64,000 nucleotides of DNA from Mesorhizobium sp. B2-3-12 (GCF_006442205.1 NZ_VFVR01000001.1:558001-622000), one strand, 5' to 3'; positions 18,052 through 27,941 are shown, counted from the first letter of the stretch. The notes: generated by a model not told the origin, from the letters alone. Numbers and translations are program-made.

Positions 18052-19332
18052 ATGAACGAACGACTCCTTCACGCAATCGATGCCAGGCGAGACGATGTCG
18101 TCGCGCTGACCGCCGACCTCATCCGTTTTCCCACCATCAACCCACCCGGCGAAGCCTACCGGCCATGCGCCGAGTACATTGGTGCGCGGCTAAGGAAACG
18201 TGGTTTCGAAACCGAGTTCATCCGCGCCGAAGGCACGCCCGGCGACACTGACCGCTATCCGCGCGTCAATGTCGTTGCCCGTTTCGACGGCCGCTCCCCC
18301 GGCGCCTGCGTCCACTTCAACTCGCATATCGACGTGGTCGAGGCCGGCGAAGGCTGGTCCGTGGATCCCTTTGCCGGCGTTGTCAGGGACGGCAAGGTCT
18401 ATGGCCGCGGCGCCTGCGACATGAAGGGCGGCCTGGCCGCCTCCATCATCGCTGTCGAGGCCTTCTTGGAAGTCTTCCCCGACTTTCCCGGCGCCATCGA
18501 GATCTCGGGCACCGTGGACGAGGAATCCGGCGGCTTCGGCGGCGTCGCCCATCTGGCCGGGCTTGGCTATTTCTCCAAACCCAGGGTCGATCACGTCATC
18601 ATCCCCGAGCCTCTCAACAAAGACCGCATCTGCCTTGGCCATCGCGGCGTCTGGTGGGCGGAGATCGAGACCAAGGGCGAGATCGCGCACGGCTCGATGC
18701 CGTTTCTCGGCGACAATGCCGTACGCCACATGGGCGCCGTCCTTAGGGCCTTCGAGGACGACCTGTTCCCCGCACTCGACCGCAAGATGACGCGTATGCC
18801 GGTCGTGCCGGAGGGCGCCAGGCGCTCGACCATGAACATCAATTCCATCCATGGCGGGCAGACCGAGGATTTCCGCCCCGGCCTGCCCTCGCCCAACGTG
18901 CCCGATTCCTGCCGGCTGACCATCGACCGCCGCTTCCTGCTCGAGGAGGATCTGGCCACGGTCAAAAGTGAGGTGACCGGCATTCTCGACCGGCTGAAGC
19001 GCGAGCGCAAAAAGTTCGATTACGAAATCCGCGATCTGATGGAAGTACTGCCGCTGATGACCGAGCGCGACGCGCCGGTGGTCAAGGCCATCGCGCAAGG
19101 CATCCATGCGATCTTCGACCGCGAGCCCGATTACGTCATCTCGCCCGGCACCTACGATCAGAAGCACATAGCCCGCATCGGCCACATCTACGACTGCATC
19201 GCCTATGGCCCGGGCATTCTCGACCTCGCCCACCGGCCGGACGAGTGGGTCGGCATATCCGACATGGTGGAATCGGCCAAGGTGATGGCGATCGGGCTCA
19301 ACGTGCTGCTGCGTGGCACCGCCACGGGATAA
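18052..19332 (+). CDS. M20 family metallopeptidase (ArgE/DapE/acetylornithine deacetylase-like)
   Basis: This 426-residue amidohydrolase has the metal-site motifs of M20 enzymes: NSHIDVV (His), GRGACDMKGG (Asp), VDEESGGFGG (Glu pair), an EPL stretch and a C-terminal SPGTYDQKH region. It removes N-acyl groups or cleaves short peptides; the exact substrate is unknown. It heads a five-gene line with a peptide-type ABC importer, which suggests it processes the imported compound in the cytoplasm. An AATTCGC/GCGAATT inverted repeat at 17927-17951 lies in its upstream region and could be an operator. Confidence 0.88.
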   Translation: MNERLLHAIDARRDDVVALTADLIRFPTINPPGEAYRPCAEYIGARLRKRGFETEFIRAEGTPGDTDRYPRVNVVARFDGRSPGACVHFNSHIDVVEAGEGWSVDPFAGVVRDGKVYGRGACDMKGGLAASIIAVEAFLEVFPDFPGAIEISGTVDEESGGFGGVAHLAGLGYFSKPRVDHVIIPEPLNKDRICLGHRGVWWAEIETKGEIAHGSMPFLGDNAVRHMGAVLRAFEDDLFPALDRKMTRMPVVPEGARRSTMNINSIHGGQTEDFRPGLPSPNVPDSCRLTIDRRFLLEEDLATVKSEVTGILDRLKRERKKFDYEIRDLMEVLPLMTERDAPVVKAIAQGIHAIFDREPDYVISPGTYDQKHIARIGHIYDCIAYGPGILDLAHRPDEWVGISDMVESAKVMAIGLNVLLRGTATG

Positions 19333-19493
19333 GCTTGCGTCGCGACAAGCTTCGACCCGCCGACAGGGCCGCTGCGGCAAAAACATTCCCGGCCATCCTG
19401 CCTGGCAGCACGAAACGCAATTTACTCCCGCGCGAAATCACGCTTCTATCGCTCGGTTTGAGCACATGTCCTGAACGCATGGGGAGTTGCACG

Positions 19494-20972
19494 ATGAGAT
19501 TGTGGAAAACCATTCTGGCCGCCGCGGTTCTTGCACTGGCCGCTGGAACCTCCGCCTTCGCGGCCCGGACCGACCTGGTCATCGGCATTCCGCTCGAACC
19601 GCCGCATCTCGATCCGACCGCGGGTGCCGCGGCGGCGATCAAGGAGGTGCTCTACGCCAATGTGTTCGAGGGCCTGACCCGGATTGGCCCCAATGGCGAA
19701 GTGTTGCCGGATCTGGCCGAGAGCTGGACCATTTCCGATGACGGCAAGGTCTACACATTCAAGCTGCACACCGGCGTCAAATTCCACGACGGCGCCGATT
19801 TCAGCGCCGACGACGTGAAATTCTCGCTCGACCGCGCCCGCGCCGACAATTCGGTCAATGCGCAGAAGGGCCTGTTCGCGGCCATCGACAAGGTGGACGT
19901 CATCGATCCGGCAACGGTCAAGGTCACGCTGAAGAACCCGCAAGGGTCCTTCCTCTACAATATGGGCTGGGGCGACGCGGTGATGGTGTCGCCAAAGTCA
20001 GCCGATACCAACAAGGAAAACCCGGTTGGCACCGGTCCGTTCAAGTTCCAGAACTGGGCCAAGGGATCGTCGATCACGCTGGTGAAATCAGACCATTACT
20101 GGGGCGCTCCAGCGTTCCTCGACAAGGTCGAGTTCCGCATCGTGCCGGATGCCGCGGCCAATGTGCCGGCCCTTTTGTCCGGCGACATCCAGGCCTTCCC
20201 CTTCTTCGACCCCGACAGTCTGGCGCAGGTCAAGGACGATCCGCGTTTCAAGGTGGTGATCGGCTCGACCGAAGGCGAAACCATCCTGTCGATCAACAAC
20301 AAGAAGCCGCCTTTCGACAAGCTGCAGGTCAGGCAGGCGATCTCCTACGCGCTCGACCGCAAGGCGATCATCGACGGCGCCTCGGCCGGGCTTGGCCTGC
20401 CGATCGGCTCACACATGTCGCCGGCCAACAAGGACTATGTCGACCTCACCGGCCTCTATCCGCACAATGTCGACAAGGCCAAGGAACTGCTGAAGGAGGC
20501 CGGACTGGAGAACGGCTTCAAGGCGACGCTGAAACTGCCCCCGCCAGGCTATGCCAGGCTCGGCGGCGAGATCATCGCCTCGGAACTCCGCGACGTCGGC
20601 ATCAATCTTGAGATCATCCCGGTCGAGTGGGCACAGTGGCTGGACCAGGTGTTCACCAAGAAAGACTACGACCTGACCATCGTCTCGCACACCGAGCCCA
20701 ACGATATCGATATCTATTCGCGCAAGGACTACTACTTCAACTACGACAATCCGACCTTCGACAAGGTGATCGCCGACCTCAACCTGACCTCCGACGAGGC
20801 CAAGCGGAAGGAATTGCTGGGCGAGGCACAGAAGATCCTTGCCGACGACGCGGTGGTCGGCTTCCTCTACGAATTGCCCAAGGTCGGCGTCTGGGACGCC
20901 AAATTGCAGGGACTGTGGGAAAACGCGCCGATCCAGGCCAATGACCTGACCAAGGTGAAGTGGAGCGAGTGA
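19494..20972 (+). CDS. Peptide/nickel-type ABC transporter substrate-binding protein (SBP family 5)
   Basis: This 492-residue periplasmic protein has a signal peptide (about 1-24, cut after AFA). It has the family-5 signature region near YTFKLHTGVKFHDG and the late RQAISYALDR motif. It should bind a peptide or related ligand and deliver it to the permeases encoded next. The ATG at 19494 has GGGGAG 8 bases upstream. The longer frame from 19245 overlaps the peptidase gene and lacks a signal peptide, so it was rejected. Confidence 0.92.
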   Translation: MRLWKTILAAAVLALAAGTSAFAARTDLVIGIPLEPPHLDPTAGAAAAIKEVLYANVFEGLTRIGPNGEVLPDLAESWTISDDGKVYTFKLHTGVKFHDGADFSADDVKFSLDRARADNSVNAQKGLFAAIDKVDVIDPATVKVTLKNPQGSFLYNMGWGDAVMVSPKSADTNKENPVGTGPFKFQNWAKGSSITLVKSDHYWGAPAFLDKVEFRIVPDAAANVPALLSGDIQAFPFFDPDSLAQVKDDPRFKVVIGSTEGETILSINNKKPPFDKLQVRQAISYALDRKAIIDGASAGLGLPIGSHMSPANKDYVDLTGLYPHNVDKAKELLKEAGLENGFKATLKLPPPGYARLGGEIIASELRDVGINLEIIPVEWAQWLDQVFTKKDYDLTIVSHTEPNDIDIYSRKDYYFNYDNPTFDKVIADLNLTSDEAKRKELLGEAQKILADDAVVGFLYELPKVGVWDAKLQGLWENAPIQANDLTKVKWSE

Positions 20973-21006
20973 GGTTCGTGGTGCGCGCGCGGCTTCCTCG
21001 CCTCTC

Positions 21007-21954
21007 ATGACCGCCTACCCCCTCAAGCGCCTCGTCATCGCCTTCGCGACGCTGGTGCTTGCCTCGATGGTGGTGTTCGCCGTGCTGGAAATCCTTCCCG
21101 GCGATCCGGCGCGGCTGATGCTGGGCATGAATGCAAGCGCCGACCAGGTCGAACTCTTGCGCACCCAGATGGGCCTCAACGCGCCGCTCGTGCTGCGCTA
21201 TCTGCACTGGGCCGGCGGCCTGCTCAGCCTCGATTTCGGCCGCTCCTATACCTATTCGGTACCGGTCATCGATCTCGTGCGTGAACGGCTTGCCGTCTCG
21301 CTGCCGCTGGCGCTGATCGCGCTGGCCCTTTCCACGATCATCGCCATTCCGGTCGGGCTTTATTCCGCCAGCCGTCGCGGACGGGCCGGCGACACGGTGG
21401 CCATGGGCGCGGCGCAGCTCGGCGTCGCCGTACCCAATTTCTGGTTCGCGCTGATGCTGATCTATGTCTTCGCCGTCTGGCTGCGTCTGGTCCCGGCCGG
21501 TGGTTTTCCCGGCTGGGGCGCCGGCGCCTGGCCGGCGCTGAAATCGCTGCTGTTGCCGGCGGTGGCGCTTGCCTTGCCGCAAGCCGCTATCCTGGCGCGT
21601 GTCACCCGTTCGGCGCTGATCGAGGTGCTGAACGAGGACTATATCCGCACCGCCCGCGCCAAGGGCCTGCCCTATCGGGCCGTGCTGTGGCGGCACGCGC
21701 TGCGCAACGCCATGATCCCGGTGCTGACTATCCTTGGCCTGCAATTCGCCTTCCTGCTCGCCGGTACCATCATCATCGAGAATGTCTTCTATCTGCCCGG
21801 TCTCGGCCGGCTGGTGTTCCAGGCGATCACCCAGCGCGACCTGATCGTCGTTGAAAGCGTCGTCATGCTGCTGGTCGCGGCCGTCATCGCCGTCAACCTC
21901 CTGGTCGACCTGTCCTATGCGGTCGTCGATCCCCGCTTGAGAACCCGGTCATGA
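21007..21954 (+). CDS. ABC transporter permease (DppB type)
   Basis: This 315-residue inner-membrane permease has six membrane helices, a DppB-type N-terminus (LVLASMVVFAVLEILPGDPA) and the EAA-like loop EDYIRTARAKGLPYRAVLWRH that contacts the ATPase. It follows the binding-protein gene by 34 bases and overlaps the next permease by 4 bases (ATGA). Confidence 0.94.
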   Translation: MTAYPLKRLVIAFATLVLASMVVFAVLEILPGDPARLMLGMNASADQVELLRTQMGLNAPLVLRYLHWAGGLLSLDFGRSYTYSVPVIDLVRERLAVSLPLALIALALSTIIAIPVGLYSASRRGRAGDTVAMGAAQLGVAVPNFWFALMLIYVFAVWLRLVPAGGFPGWGAGAWPALKSLLLPAVALALPQAAILARVTRSALIEVLNEDYIRTARAKGLPYRAVLWRHALRNAMIPVLTILGLQFAFLLAGTIIIENVFYLPGLGRLVFQAITQRDLIVVESVVMLLVAAVIAVNLLVDLSYAVVDPRLRTRS

Positions 21955-22820
21955 CGATGCATGTCGACATCCCCGATGAGACATTGGCAGGCATCCTGGC
22001 CAAGGCTTTCAGGAACACGGCTTTCGTGACCGGCTTCGTCATCACATTGCTGATCCTGGCGATGGCTTTGATCTCTTACATCTGGACGCCATACGATGTG
22101 ACGAAGCTTGTTATAGCCGACAAGACGCAAGGCCCCTCTCTGGCGCACTTGTTCGGCACTGACCATTTCGGCCGCGATATCCTGTCGATGGTCATGGTCG
22201 GCGCCCGCAACTCGATCGCCGTGGCGCTGGTCGCGGTCGGCATCGGCGTGGGCGTCGGCGTGCCGCTCGGCGCCTTCGCCGCGGCGCGCGGCGGCCTCGT
22301 CGACGAGGCGCTGATGCGCGTCAACGATCTCGTCTTCGCTTTCCCCGCGCTGCTGTCGGCCATCATGATCACCGCCATCTTCGGGCCTGGCGCCGTCAAC
22401 GCCATCATCGCCATCGGCATCTTCAACATCCCGGTCTTTGCCCGCGTCGCCCGCGCCGGCGCGCTTGCGATCTGGCCGCGCGAATTCATCCTGGCCGCGC
22501 GCGCCGCCGGCAAGAGCAGTACGCAGATATCGATCGAACATGTGCTGCCCAACATCGCCACGCTGCTCCTTGTGCAAGGCACGATCCAGTTCGCGCTGGG
22601 CATCCTGGCCGAGGCCGGGCTTTCCTATCTCGGCCTCGGCGCGCAGCCGCCGATGCCGAGCTGGGGCCGCATGCTGTTCGACGCGCAGACGCGCATGGTG
22701 GTGGCGCCGTGGATGGCGATTTTCCCGGGCATGGCGATCGTCATCACCGTGCTTGGGCTGAACCTCCTGGGCGACGGCATCGCCGATATTCTCGACCCGA
22801 AATCGCGGCGGCAGCGATGA
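21951..22820 (+). CDS. ABC transporter permease (DppC type)
   Basis: This 289-residue partner permease has the DppC layout: a cytoplasmic N-terminal stretch, a first helix, the GTDHFGRDI motif, then five helices with the EFILAARAAGKSS loop for ATPase contact. Overlaps of 4 bases at both ends imply translational coupling within the operon. Confidence 0.94.
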   Translation: MTMHVDIPDETLAGILAKAFRNTAFVTGFVITLLILAMALISYIWTPYDVTKLVIADKTQGPSLAHLFGTDHFGRDILSMVMVGARNSIAVALVAVGIGVGVGVPLGAFAAARGGLVDEALMRVNDLVFAFPALLSAIMITAIFGPGAVNAIIAIGIFNIPVFARVARAGALAIWPREFILAARAAGKSSTQISIEHVLPNIATLLLVQGTIQFALGILAEAGLSYLGLGAQPPMPSWGRMLFDAQTRMVVAPWMAIFPGMAIVITVLGLNLLGDGIADILDPKSRRQR

Positions 22821-24439
22821 GCCTGCTCGAAATCGACAACCTGTCGCTGACCATCGGCGACACGCAGATCCTGAAGAGCATTGAACTCTCCGTCGCGCCC
22901 GGCGAGGTCATGGGACTAGTCGGCGAATCCGGCTCCGGCAAGTCGATGACCGCGCTGACGGTGATGCGGCTCCTGCCACACGCTGCCCGCGCCACCGGGC
23001 GCGTCACATTCGACGGCATCGATATCCTGACGGCAACCGAGGACCAGATGTGCGCCTTGCGCGGCGACGACATCGGCATGGTGTTCCAGGAACCGATGAC
23101 GGCGCTCAATCCGGTCAAGACCATCGGCGAACAGGTCGCCGAAGGCATACGCTGGCATACGAAGGCTACACGTGCGGAAGCTGAGGATCGAGCGCGAAAA
23201 ATGCTCGACCGCGTCGGGCTGCCCGAAGCGAAATTCCCGCTGTCGCGCTATCCGCACGAACTGTCCGGCGGCCAGCGCCAGCGCGTCGTCATCGCCATCG
23301 CCTGCGCGCTGAAACCCAAGCTCTTGATCGCCGACGAGCCGACGACGGCGCTCGACGTGGTGCTGCAGGCGCAAATTCTCGACCTCCTGCGCGACCTCGT
23401 CGCGGAGAGCCGCATGGGCCTGCTGCTGATCTCGCACGACCTTGCGGTCGTCACCGAGATGGCTGACCGCATCACCATCCTGCGGCATGGCGAGGTGATG
23501 GAGGCCGGCGACACGGCGCGCACGCTGTCCGGTCAGCTCCACCCCTATACGCGCCAGTTGGCGCAGGCTTCGATGCACGTCCCGGCGCGTGCCAGGCCCC
23601 ATCTCGTCGGCACGGACCAACCCTTGCTTCAAGTCGAAGGCATCACCCGTGACTATCGCGGCCGCCGCACCTCACTGTTCAGGCGCGCGCCTGACATCCG
23701 TGCCGTCGACGACGTCTCGCTGTCGATCGCGCCCGGCGAGTCGGTGGCGCTGGTCGGCCGATCCGGCTGCGGCAAGTCCACCCTTGCCCGCATGATCCTG
23801 GCGCTGGACCGGCCGAGTTCAGGCGCCATCCGCTTTCGCGGCGAAGCCATCACCGGCAAGAGCGAAGCTGAGTTGAAGCCTGCCAGGCGCGACATGCAGG
23901 TCGTCTTCCAGGATCCCTACGGCTCCTTCGACCCGCGCCAGAAGGTCGAAAAACTGGTCGCCGAGCCGCTGCATGTACTGGAGAAAAAACCGACGCGCGC
24001 CGAGCGCCGCGAGATGGTGGCGCATGCGCTGCACGAGGTCGGCCTCGGCCAGCGCGACATGGACAAATACCCGCACGAATTTTCGGGCGGCCAGCGCCAG
24101 CGCCTGTCGATCGCCCGCGCCATCATCACCCGCCCCAAACTGGTGGTCGCCGACGAGCCGGTCTCGGCCCTCGACGTCTCGATCCGGGCCCAAATCCTCG
24201 ACCTGTTCGCCGGGCTCAACCAGAAGCTCGGCATCGCCTATCTCTTCATCACCCACGACCTGACTGTCGCCCGTGCCATCACGGCCGAGGTGCTGGTCAT
24301 GCATGACGGCAAGATCGTCGAGCGCGGCAAGACGAACGAGGTGCTGGACCGCCCGCAATCCGAGGCGGCGCAGGCGCTTGTTGCCGCTGCCCCGGATTTG
24401 CATCGCGCGATCGCGCGACGCATGCAGGAACAGGGGTGA
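22817..24439 (+). CDS. Fused double ATPase of the peptide-type ABC transporter (DppD-DppF fusion)
   Basis: This 540-residue protein has two complete ABC domains. The first has Walker A GESGSGKS (about 36-43) and signature LSGGQRQR. The second has Walker A GRSGCGKS and signature FSGGQRQR, followed by ADEPVSALD. It replaces the two separate ATPases of Dpp systems. The ATG at 22817 overlaps the permease stop by 4 bases; the longer frame from 22709 is inside the permease and was rejected. Confidence 0.93.
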   Translation: MSLLEIDNLSLTIGDTQILKSIELSVAPGEVMGLVGESGSGKSMTALTVMRLLPHAARATGRVTFDGIDILTATEDQMCALRGDDIGMVFQEPMTALNPVKTIGEQVAEGIRWHTKATRAEAEDRARKMLDRVGLPEAKFPLSRYPHELSGGQRQRVVIAIACALKPKLLIADEPTTALDVVLQAQILDLLRDLVAESRMGLLLISHDLAVVTEMADRITILRHGEVMEAGDTARTLSGQLHPYTRQLAQASMHVPARARPHLVGTDQPLLQVEGITRDYRGRRTSLFRRAPDIRAVDDVSLSIAPGESVALVGRSGCGKSTLARMILALDRPSSGAIRFRGEAITGKSEAELKPARRDMQVVFQDPYGSFDPRQKVEKLVAEPLHVLEKKPTRAERREMVAHALHEVGLGQRDMDKYPHEFSGGQRQRLSIARAIITRPKLVVADEPVSALDVSIRAQILDLFAGLNQKLGIAYLFITHDLTVARAITAEVLVMHDGKIVERGKTNEVLDRPQSEAAQALVAAAPDLHRAIARRMQEQG

Positions 24440-24452
24440 GCGGCCGTTCCCC

Positions 24453-24884
24453 TTAGTCTTGCGGCTTCACCACGTCGACCGGGCTGATGTCGAGCAAATC
24501 GAGCGTGCGGCGCAGCAGGCGCACCTCGCTCTCGGCCAGTTGCGAATCCGCCTTGGCGATCTCCGCCATGTGCTGCGCCAGTTGCCTGCGCCGCTCGACG
24601 TCGAGGTCGCGAAACAGCGCGATCGCCTGCGAGCCGTTGGTCTCGTAGCCGAACTCGTTGAGATATTCGATGACGGCGTCGATGCTGGTCTCCGGAATGC
24701 CGAAGGCATCCTTGCAGATGCGCCGGAAGGCAATCATCTCGCTCTCGCTGACGGTGCCGTCGGCCAGGATCATGCGGAACAGCATCAGCAGTTCCGCCGA
24801 CAGGACGGGATCGTCCGCCACCTTGCGCACGCCAGGGTCGCCGTCGAAGATGGAGCGTATCTGGTCCAGCAATGCGAACGCCAT
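24453..24884 (-). CDS. TerB-family protein
   Basis: This 143-residue, helical, acidic protein has the TerB pattern: LMLFRMILADGTVSESE, then a second repeat with ELAESEVRLLR-like spacing. Despite the tellurite-resistance name, many single TerB proteins have no known role. The ATG at 24884 has GGAAAGGG upstream, while the ATG at 24941 lacks a site. It is convergent with the ABC operon, 13 bases apart. Confidence 0.8.
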   Translation of the reverse strand: MAFALLDQIRSIFDGDPGVRKVADDPVLSAELLMLFRMILADGTVSESEMIAFRRICKDAFGIPETSIDAVIEYLNEFGYETNGSQAIALFRDLDVERRRQLAQHMAEIAKADSQLAESEVRLLRRTLDLLDISPVDVVKPQD

Positions 24885-25000
24885 GGGCGACCCTTTCCGA
24901 TTCCTCATGCATAGAGTTAGCGCGGAATCGGCCTTGCGCAAACAGGGCCGTCGTGGTCGAACGCCGGGTATCCAGCCAGCTAAATGTCTCGCGGCGCCAG

Positions 25001-25786
25001 ATGATCGACCTCACCACCCAAACCATCGCCATGCTCGCCTTCGCCGGCTTTGCGGCGGGCTTTGTCGATTCGATTGCCGGCGGTGGCGGACTGATCACCA
25101 TTCCCGCACTGCTGTTGGCCGGTTTCTCGCCCGTCGAAGCGCTTGGAACCAACAAGCTGCAAGGCATGTTCGGCTCCGGCTCGGCGACGATCCACTATGC
25201 CTCGAAGGGCCATGTCGACCTGCGCCGGCAATTGCCTTCGGCGCTGCTGGCGCTTGCCGGAAGTGCCATCGGCGCCTTGCTGGCCACGATCGTGCCAGGC
25301 GACCTCTTGCGCGCGGCCCTGCCGCTGGTGCTGATCGCCATTGCGCTCTATTTCGCGCTCAAGCCCAACATGAACGATGTCGACCGCGCCGAGCGCCTGT
25401 CGCCCTTCCTGTTTGGGCTGACCCTGGTGCCGGCAATCGGCTTCTATGACGGCCTGTTCGGTCCGGGCGCCGGTTCTTTCTACATGCTCGCCTTCGTCGC
25501 CCTTGCCGGCTACGGCGTGCTCAAGGCGACGGCGCATACCAAGCTGCTCAACTTCGCCTCCAACATCGGCGGCTTCATCGTCTTTGCCGCCGTCGGCGTC
25601 ATCTCGTGGAAGATCGGCCTGATGATGGGCGTTGCCCAGTTTCTCGGCGCCCGGCTCGGCGCCAGCCTTGCCATGCGCATCGGCGCGAGGTTGATCAAGC
25701 CGCTGCTGGTCATCGTCTGCGTGGCTCTGGCGGTGAAGCTGCTTGCCGATCCAGCCAACCCTCTGCGTGTCATGATTGGTGTGTGA
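25001..25786 (+). CDS. TSUP (TauE/SafE) family membrane transporter
   Basis: This 261-residue protein has about eight membrane helices. It has the GFVDSIAGGGGLITIPALLLAG motif near the N-terminus (positions about 19-40) and the GFYDGLFGPGAGSF repeat of that motif at mid-protein, the hallmark of TauE/SafE proteins. Relatives move sulfite, sulfonates or other organic anions. It is divergent from the TerB gene, and the substrate is unknown. Confidence 0.88.
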   Translation: MIDLTTQTIAMLAFAGFAAGFVDSIAGGGGLITIPALLLAGFSPVEALGTNKLQGMFGSGSATIHYASKGHVDLRRQLPSALLALAGSAIGALLATIVPGDLLRAALPLVLIAIALYFALKPNMNDVDRAERLSPFLFGLTLVPAIGFYDGLFGPGAGSFYMLAFVALAGYGVLKATAHTKLLNFASNIGGFIVFAAVGVISWKIGLMMGVAQFLGARLGASLAMRIGARLIKPLLVIVCVALAVKLLADPANPLRVMIGV

Positions 25787-25837
25787 TCACGCGCCTGTTA
25801 CAATGACATTGTTCGAATCATGTTGGAGGGACCAGAC

Positions 25838-26008
25838 ATGAATCTCAGCGCGCCTACCCAGATTGTTTTCATCATTTCTCTCGTTGTCGCCATCATCGGC
25901 ATTCTCGCCGCCCTTGGCGTTCTCGCGTTCATTCCGCTCGCATCGGTGTGGATCGTGCTCATCGCCTATATCGTGCTTGCAGCAGGCTGCCTGATGCGCG
26001 GCGCCTGA
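25838..26008 (+). CDS. Small two-helix membrane protein
   Basis: This 56-residue protein is almost wholly two hydrophobic helices (about 8-28 and 33-52). The ATG at 25838 has GGAGGG 8 bases upstream, and a strong terminator follows, which supports a real independently transcribed gene. I do not recognise a family. Confidence 0.7.
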   Translation: MNLSAPTQIVFIISLVVAIIGILAALGVLAFIPLASVWIVLIAYIVLAAGCLMRGA

Positions 26009-26038
26009 CAAGGTTCCCCCGACAAGTGGGACCGAGAG

Positions 26039-26064
26039 CGCCCGGCCAAAGCCGGGCGTTTTTT
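26039..26064 (+). terminator. Rho-independent terminator
   Basis: An 8-bp perfect GC stem (CGCCCGGC/GCCGGGCG) with CAAA loop is followed by six T residues, 30 bases after the small membrane protein gene. Confidence 0.92.
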
Positions 26065-26068
26065 GGTT

Positions 26069-26170
26069 CTGCCCAGGCTATGACCGATCGCGATTAGCCG
26101 CGAATTCATCCGCCGCGACCCTGAAGGCAATGTCTGGTCGTTTGACACCTACTGGCCGTCGAAGGTGTGA
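26069..26170 (+). pseudogene. 3' relic of a VOC/glyoxalase-family gene
   Basis: From 26093 to the TGA at 26168-26170 one frame reads ISREFIRRDPEGNVWSFDTY and then WPSKV-stop, the typical C-terminal end of VOC proteins. Just upstream, in another frame, are the residues MTDRD that would precede it, so a small deletion near 26094 broke the frame. Nothing upstream of the terminator continues the gene, so only the tail remains. Confidence 0.6.
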
Positions 26171-26243
26171 ATGCCTGAGCTGGTTTCGACGTGCGAATAT
26201 CTGCTGGCTGTGGCATTCGGAATTAGCCGAAGCCTCCCCAACT

Positions 26244-26430
26244 TCGTCATCCCAGGGCGAAGCAGGAGCGAAGCTCCGTCGCGGAGACCCTGGGATCCAT
26301 TCCGTGACCTTGGTCGAAGAGTGCAGCGGAGCAAAATTCTGCATCGCTGCAGAGCGTTGAAATCGCGGCATGGATCCTAGGGTCTGCGCCGCGCCGCTAC
26401 GCTCCTTGCTCCGCCCTAGGATGATGAGGC
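26244..26430. repeat. Large inverted-repeat intergenic element
   Basis: Two arms of about 63 bases, at about 26244-26307 and 26367-26430, are imperfect reverse complements. Each contains a CC(C/T)(A/T)GG motif facing the GGATCCAT box. The centre is about 60 bases. It fills most of the gap between the VOC relic and cobQ. The layout is that of a non-coding palindromic element found between genes, not an insertion sequence: it has no transposase frame. Confidence 0.75.
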
Positions 26431-26465
26431 GATGGATGTTCCTGGCCAATGACCAGCGCCGCGAA

Positions 26466-27941
26466 TTACCTGGCCAGTGAAAAAATCGCGTCGCAGTCGA
26501 GATGGGTCTCCAATTCGGCCGCGACCTCGTCCAGCGCCCGTTCGACTTCGGCGCGATAGTCGATGCCGCCGCCCCTGATGCCGAGGCTTTCGAGGAATTT
26601 TCCGCGAAAGCCGTCGGCGCCGAAGAGACCATGCATGTAAGTGCCGATCACCTTGCCATCGGCCGAGATCGCACCATCCTCGGCGCCATTGATGATCGCC
26701 GACGGCCGCACGGTGTCCGGGCCCGTCGTGCGACCGAGATGGATCTCGTAGCCCTCGAGCGGCAGGTCGAACGGCACCGAGCGTGCACTGACATTGCGTA
26801 CCGTCTTTTCCGGTTCCATCACCGTCTCGACATCGAGCAGGCCGAGCCCCTCGGCCTCGGTGACGCTGCCTTCGATGCCGTCGGGGTCGCGCACCACGCG
26901 GCCGAGCATCTGGAAACCGCCGCAAATGCCGACGACATGGCCGCCGCGCTTGCGGTGCACCGCCAAATCGCGGTCCCAGCCATTCTCGCGGAATTTCAGG
27001 AGATCGCCGATCGTCGACTTGGAGCCGGGAATGACGACCAGCCCGGCATCGGCCGGTAGCGGCTTGCCGGGCGGCACGAACACCACTTCGACCTGCGGTT
27101 CGGCCTTGAGCGGGTCGAGATCGTCGAAATTGGCGATGCGGCCAAGCATCGGCACCGCCACTTTCAGCGCGCGCGCCTCGCCGGACGCCAACCGCTCCAG
27201 CACCACCGAATCTTCCGACGGCAGCCGTGCCGCAGCCTTCAGCCACGGCACGACGCCGAAACAGCGCCATCCGGTGAATTTGTCGATCGCCTTGATGCCG
27301 TCATCGAACAGCGAGACGTCTCCCCGGAATTTGTTGACGAGATAGCCGACGATCATGCGCCGGTCCTCTTCCGGCAGGATCAGATGCGTGCCGGCAATGG
27401 AGGCGATGACGCCGCCACGGTCGATGTCGCCGACGAGCACCACCGGCACATCGGCGCGCGTGGCGAAGCCCATATTGGCGATATCGCGGCTTCTGAGATT
27501 GATTTCCGCCGGAGAGCCGGCGCCCTCGACTATGACGAGGTCGGCGCCCTCGCCGACCTTGCCCCAGGACTCCAGCACGGCGTCCATCAAGCGGCCCTTC
27601 AACGCCTGGTAGTCGCGTGCCCGGGCCTCGCCGAACACCTTGCCCTGGACGATGACCTGCGCGCCGACATCGGTCTGCGGCTTGAGCAGCACCGGGTTCA
27701 TGTGAACCGATGGCGGCACCCCGCAAGCGATCGCCTGCAGCCATTGCGCACGGCCGATCTCGCCGCCGCCATGGTGGTTGTCGCCCGGAATGTCGGCGAC
27801 GGCCGCGTTGTTCGACATGTTCTGCGGCTTGAAGGGCCGCACCTTCAGGCCACGTTTTTTCGCGGCGCGGCAAAGGCCCGCGACCAGCACCGTCTTGCCG
27901 ACATCCGAACCCGTGCCTTGCAGCATGATTGCCCTGGCCAT
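26466..27941 (-). CDS. cobQ: Adenosylcobyric acid (cobyric acid) synthase CobQ
   Basis: This 491-residue glutamine-dependent amidase of cobalamin synthesis would add four amides to adenosylcobyrinic acid diamide. It has an N-terminal dethiobiotin-synthetase-like ATPase domain with GTGSDVGKT (about 9-17) and KPQNMSNNAA, and a C-terminal class I glutamine amidotransferase domain with the nucleophile in GICGGFQMLG and a His in TYMHGLFG. The ATG at 27941 shares one base with the stop of the upstream cupin gene. The cofactor made here is needed by the corrinoid proteins at 56-64 kb. Confidence 0.95.
   Translation of the reverse strand: MARAIMLQGTGSDVGKTVLVAGLCRAAKKRGLKVRPFKPQNMSNNAAVADIPGDNHHGGGEIGRAQWLQAIACGVPPSVHMNPVLLKPQTDVGAQVIVQGKVFGEARARDYQALKGRLMDAVLESWGKVGEGADLVIVEGAGSPAEINLRSRDIANMGFATRADVPVVLVGDIDRGGVIASIAGTHLILPEEDRRMIVGYLVNKFRGDVSLFDDGIKAIDKFTGWRCFGVVPWLKAAARLPSEDSVVLERLASGEARALKVAVPMLGRIANFDDLDPLKAEPQVEVVFVPPGKPLPADAGLVVIPGSKSTIGDLLKFRENGWDRDLAVHRKRGGHVVGICGGFQMLGRVVRDPDGIEGSVTEAEGLGLLDVETVMEPEKTVRNVSARSVPFDLPLEGYEIHLGRTTGPDTVRPSAIINGAEDGAISADGKVIGTYMHGLFGADGFRGKFLESLGIRGGGIDYRAEVERALDEVAAELETHLDCDAIFSLAR

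Noticed and set aside
26244..26430. Insertion sequence in the cobQ gap
   Set aside because: There is an inverted repeat but no transposase frame or target duplication.
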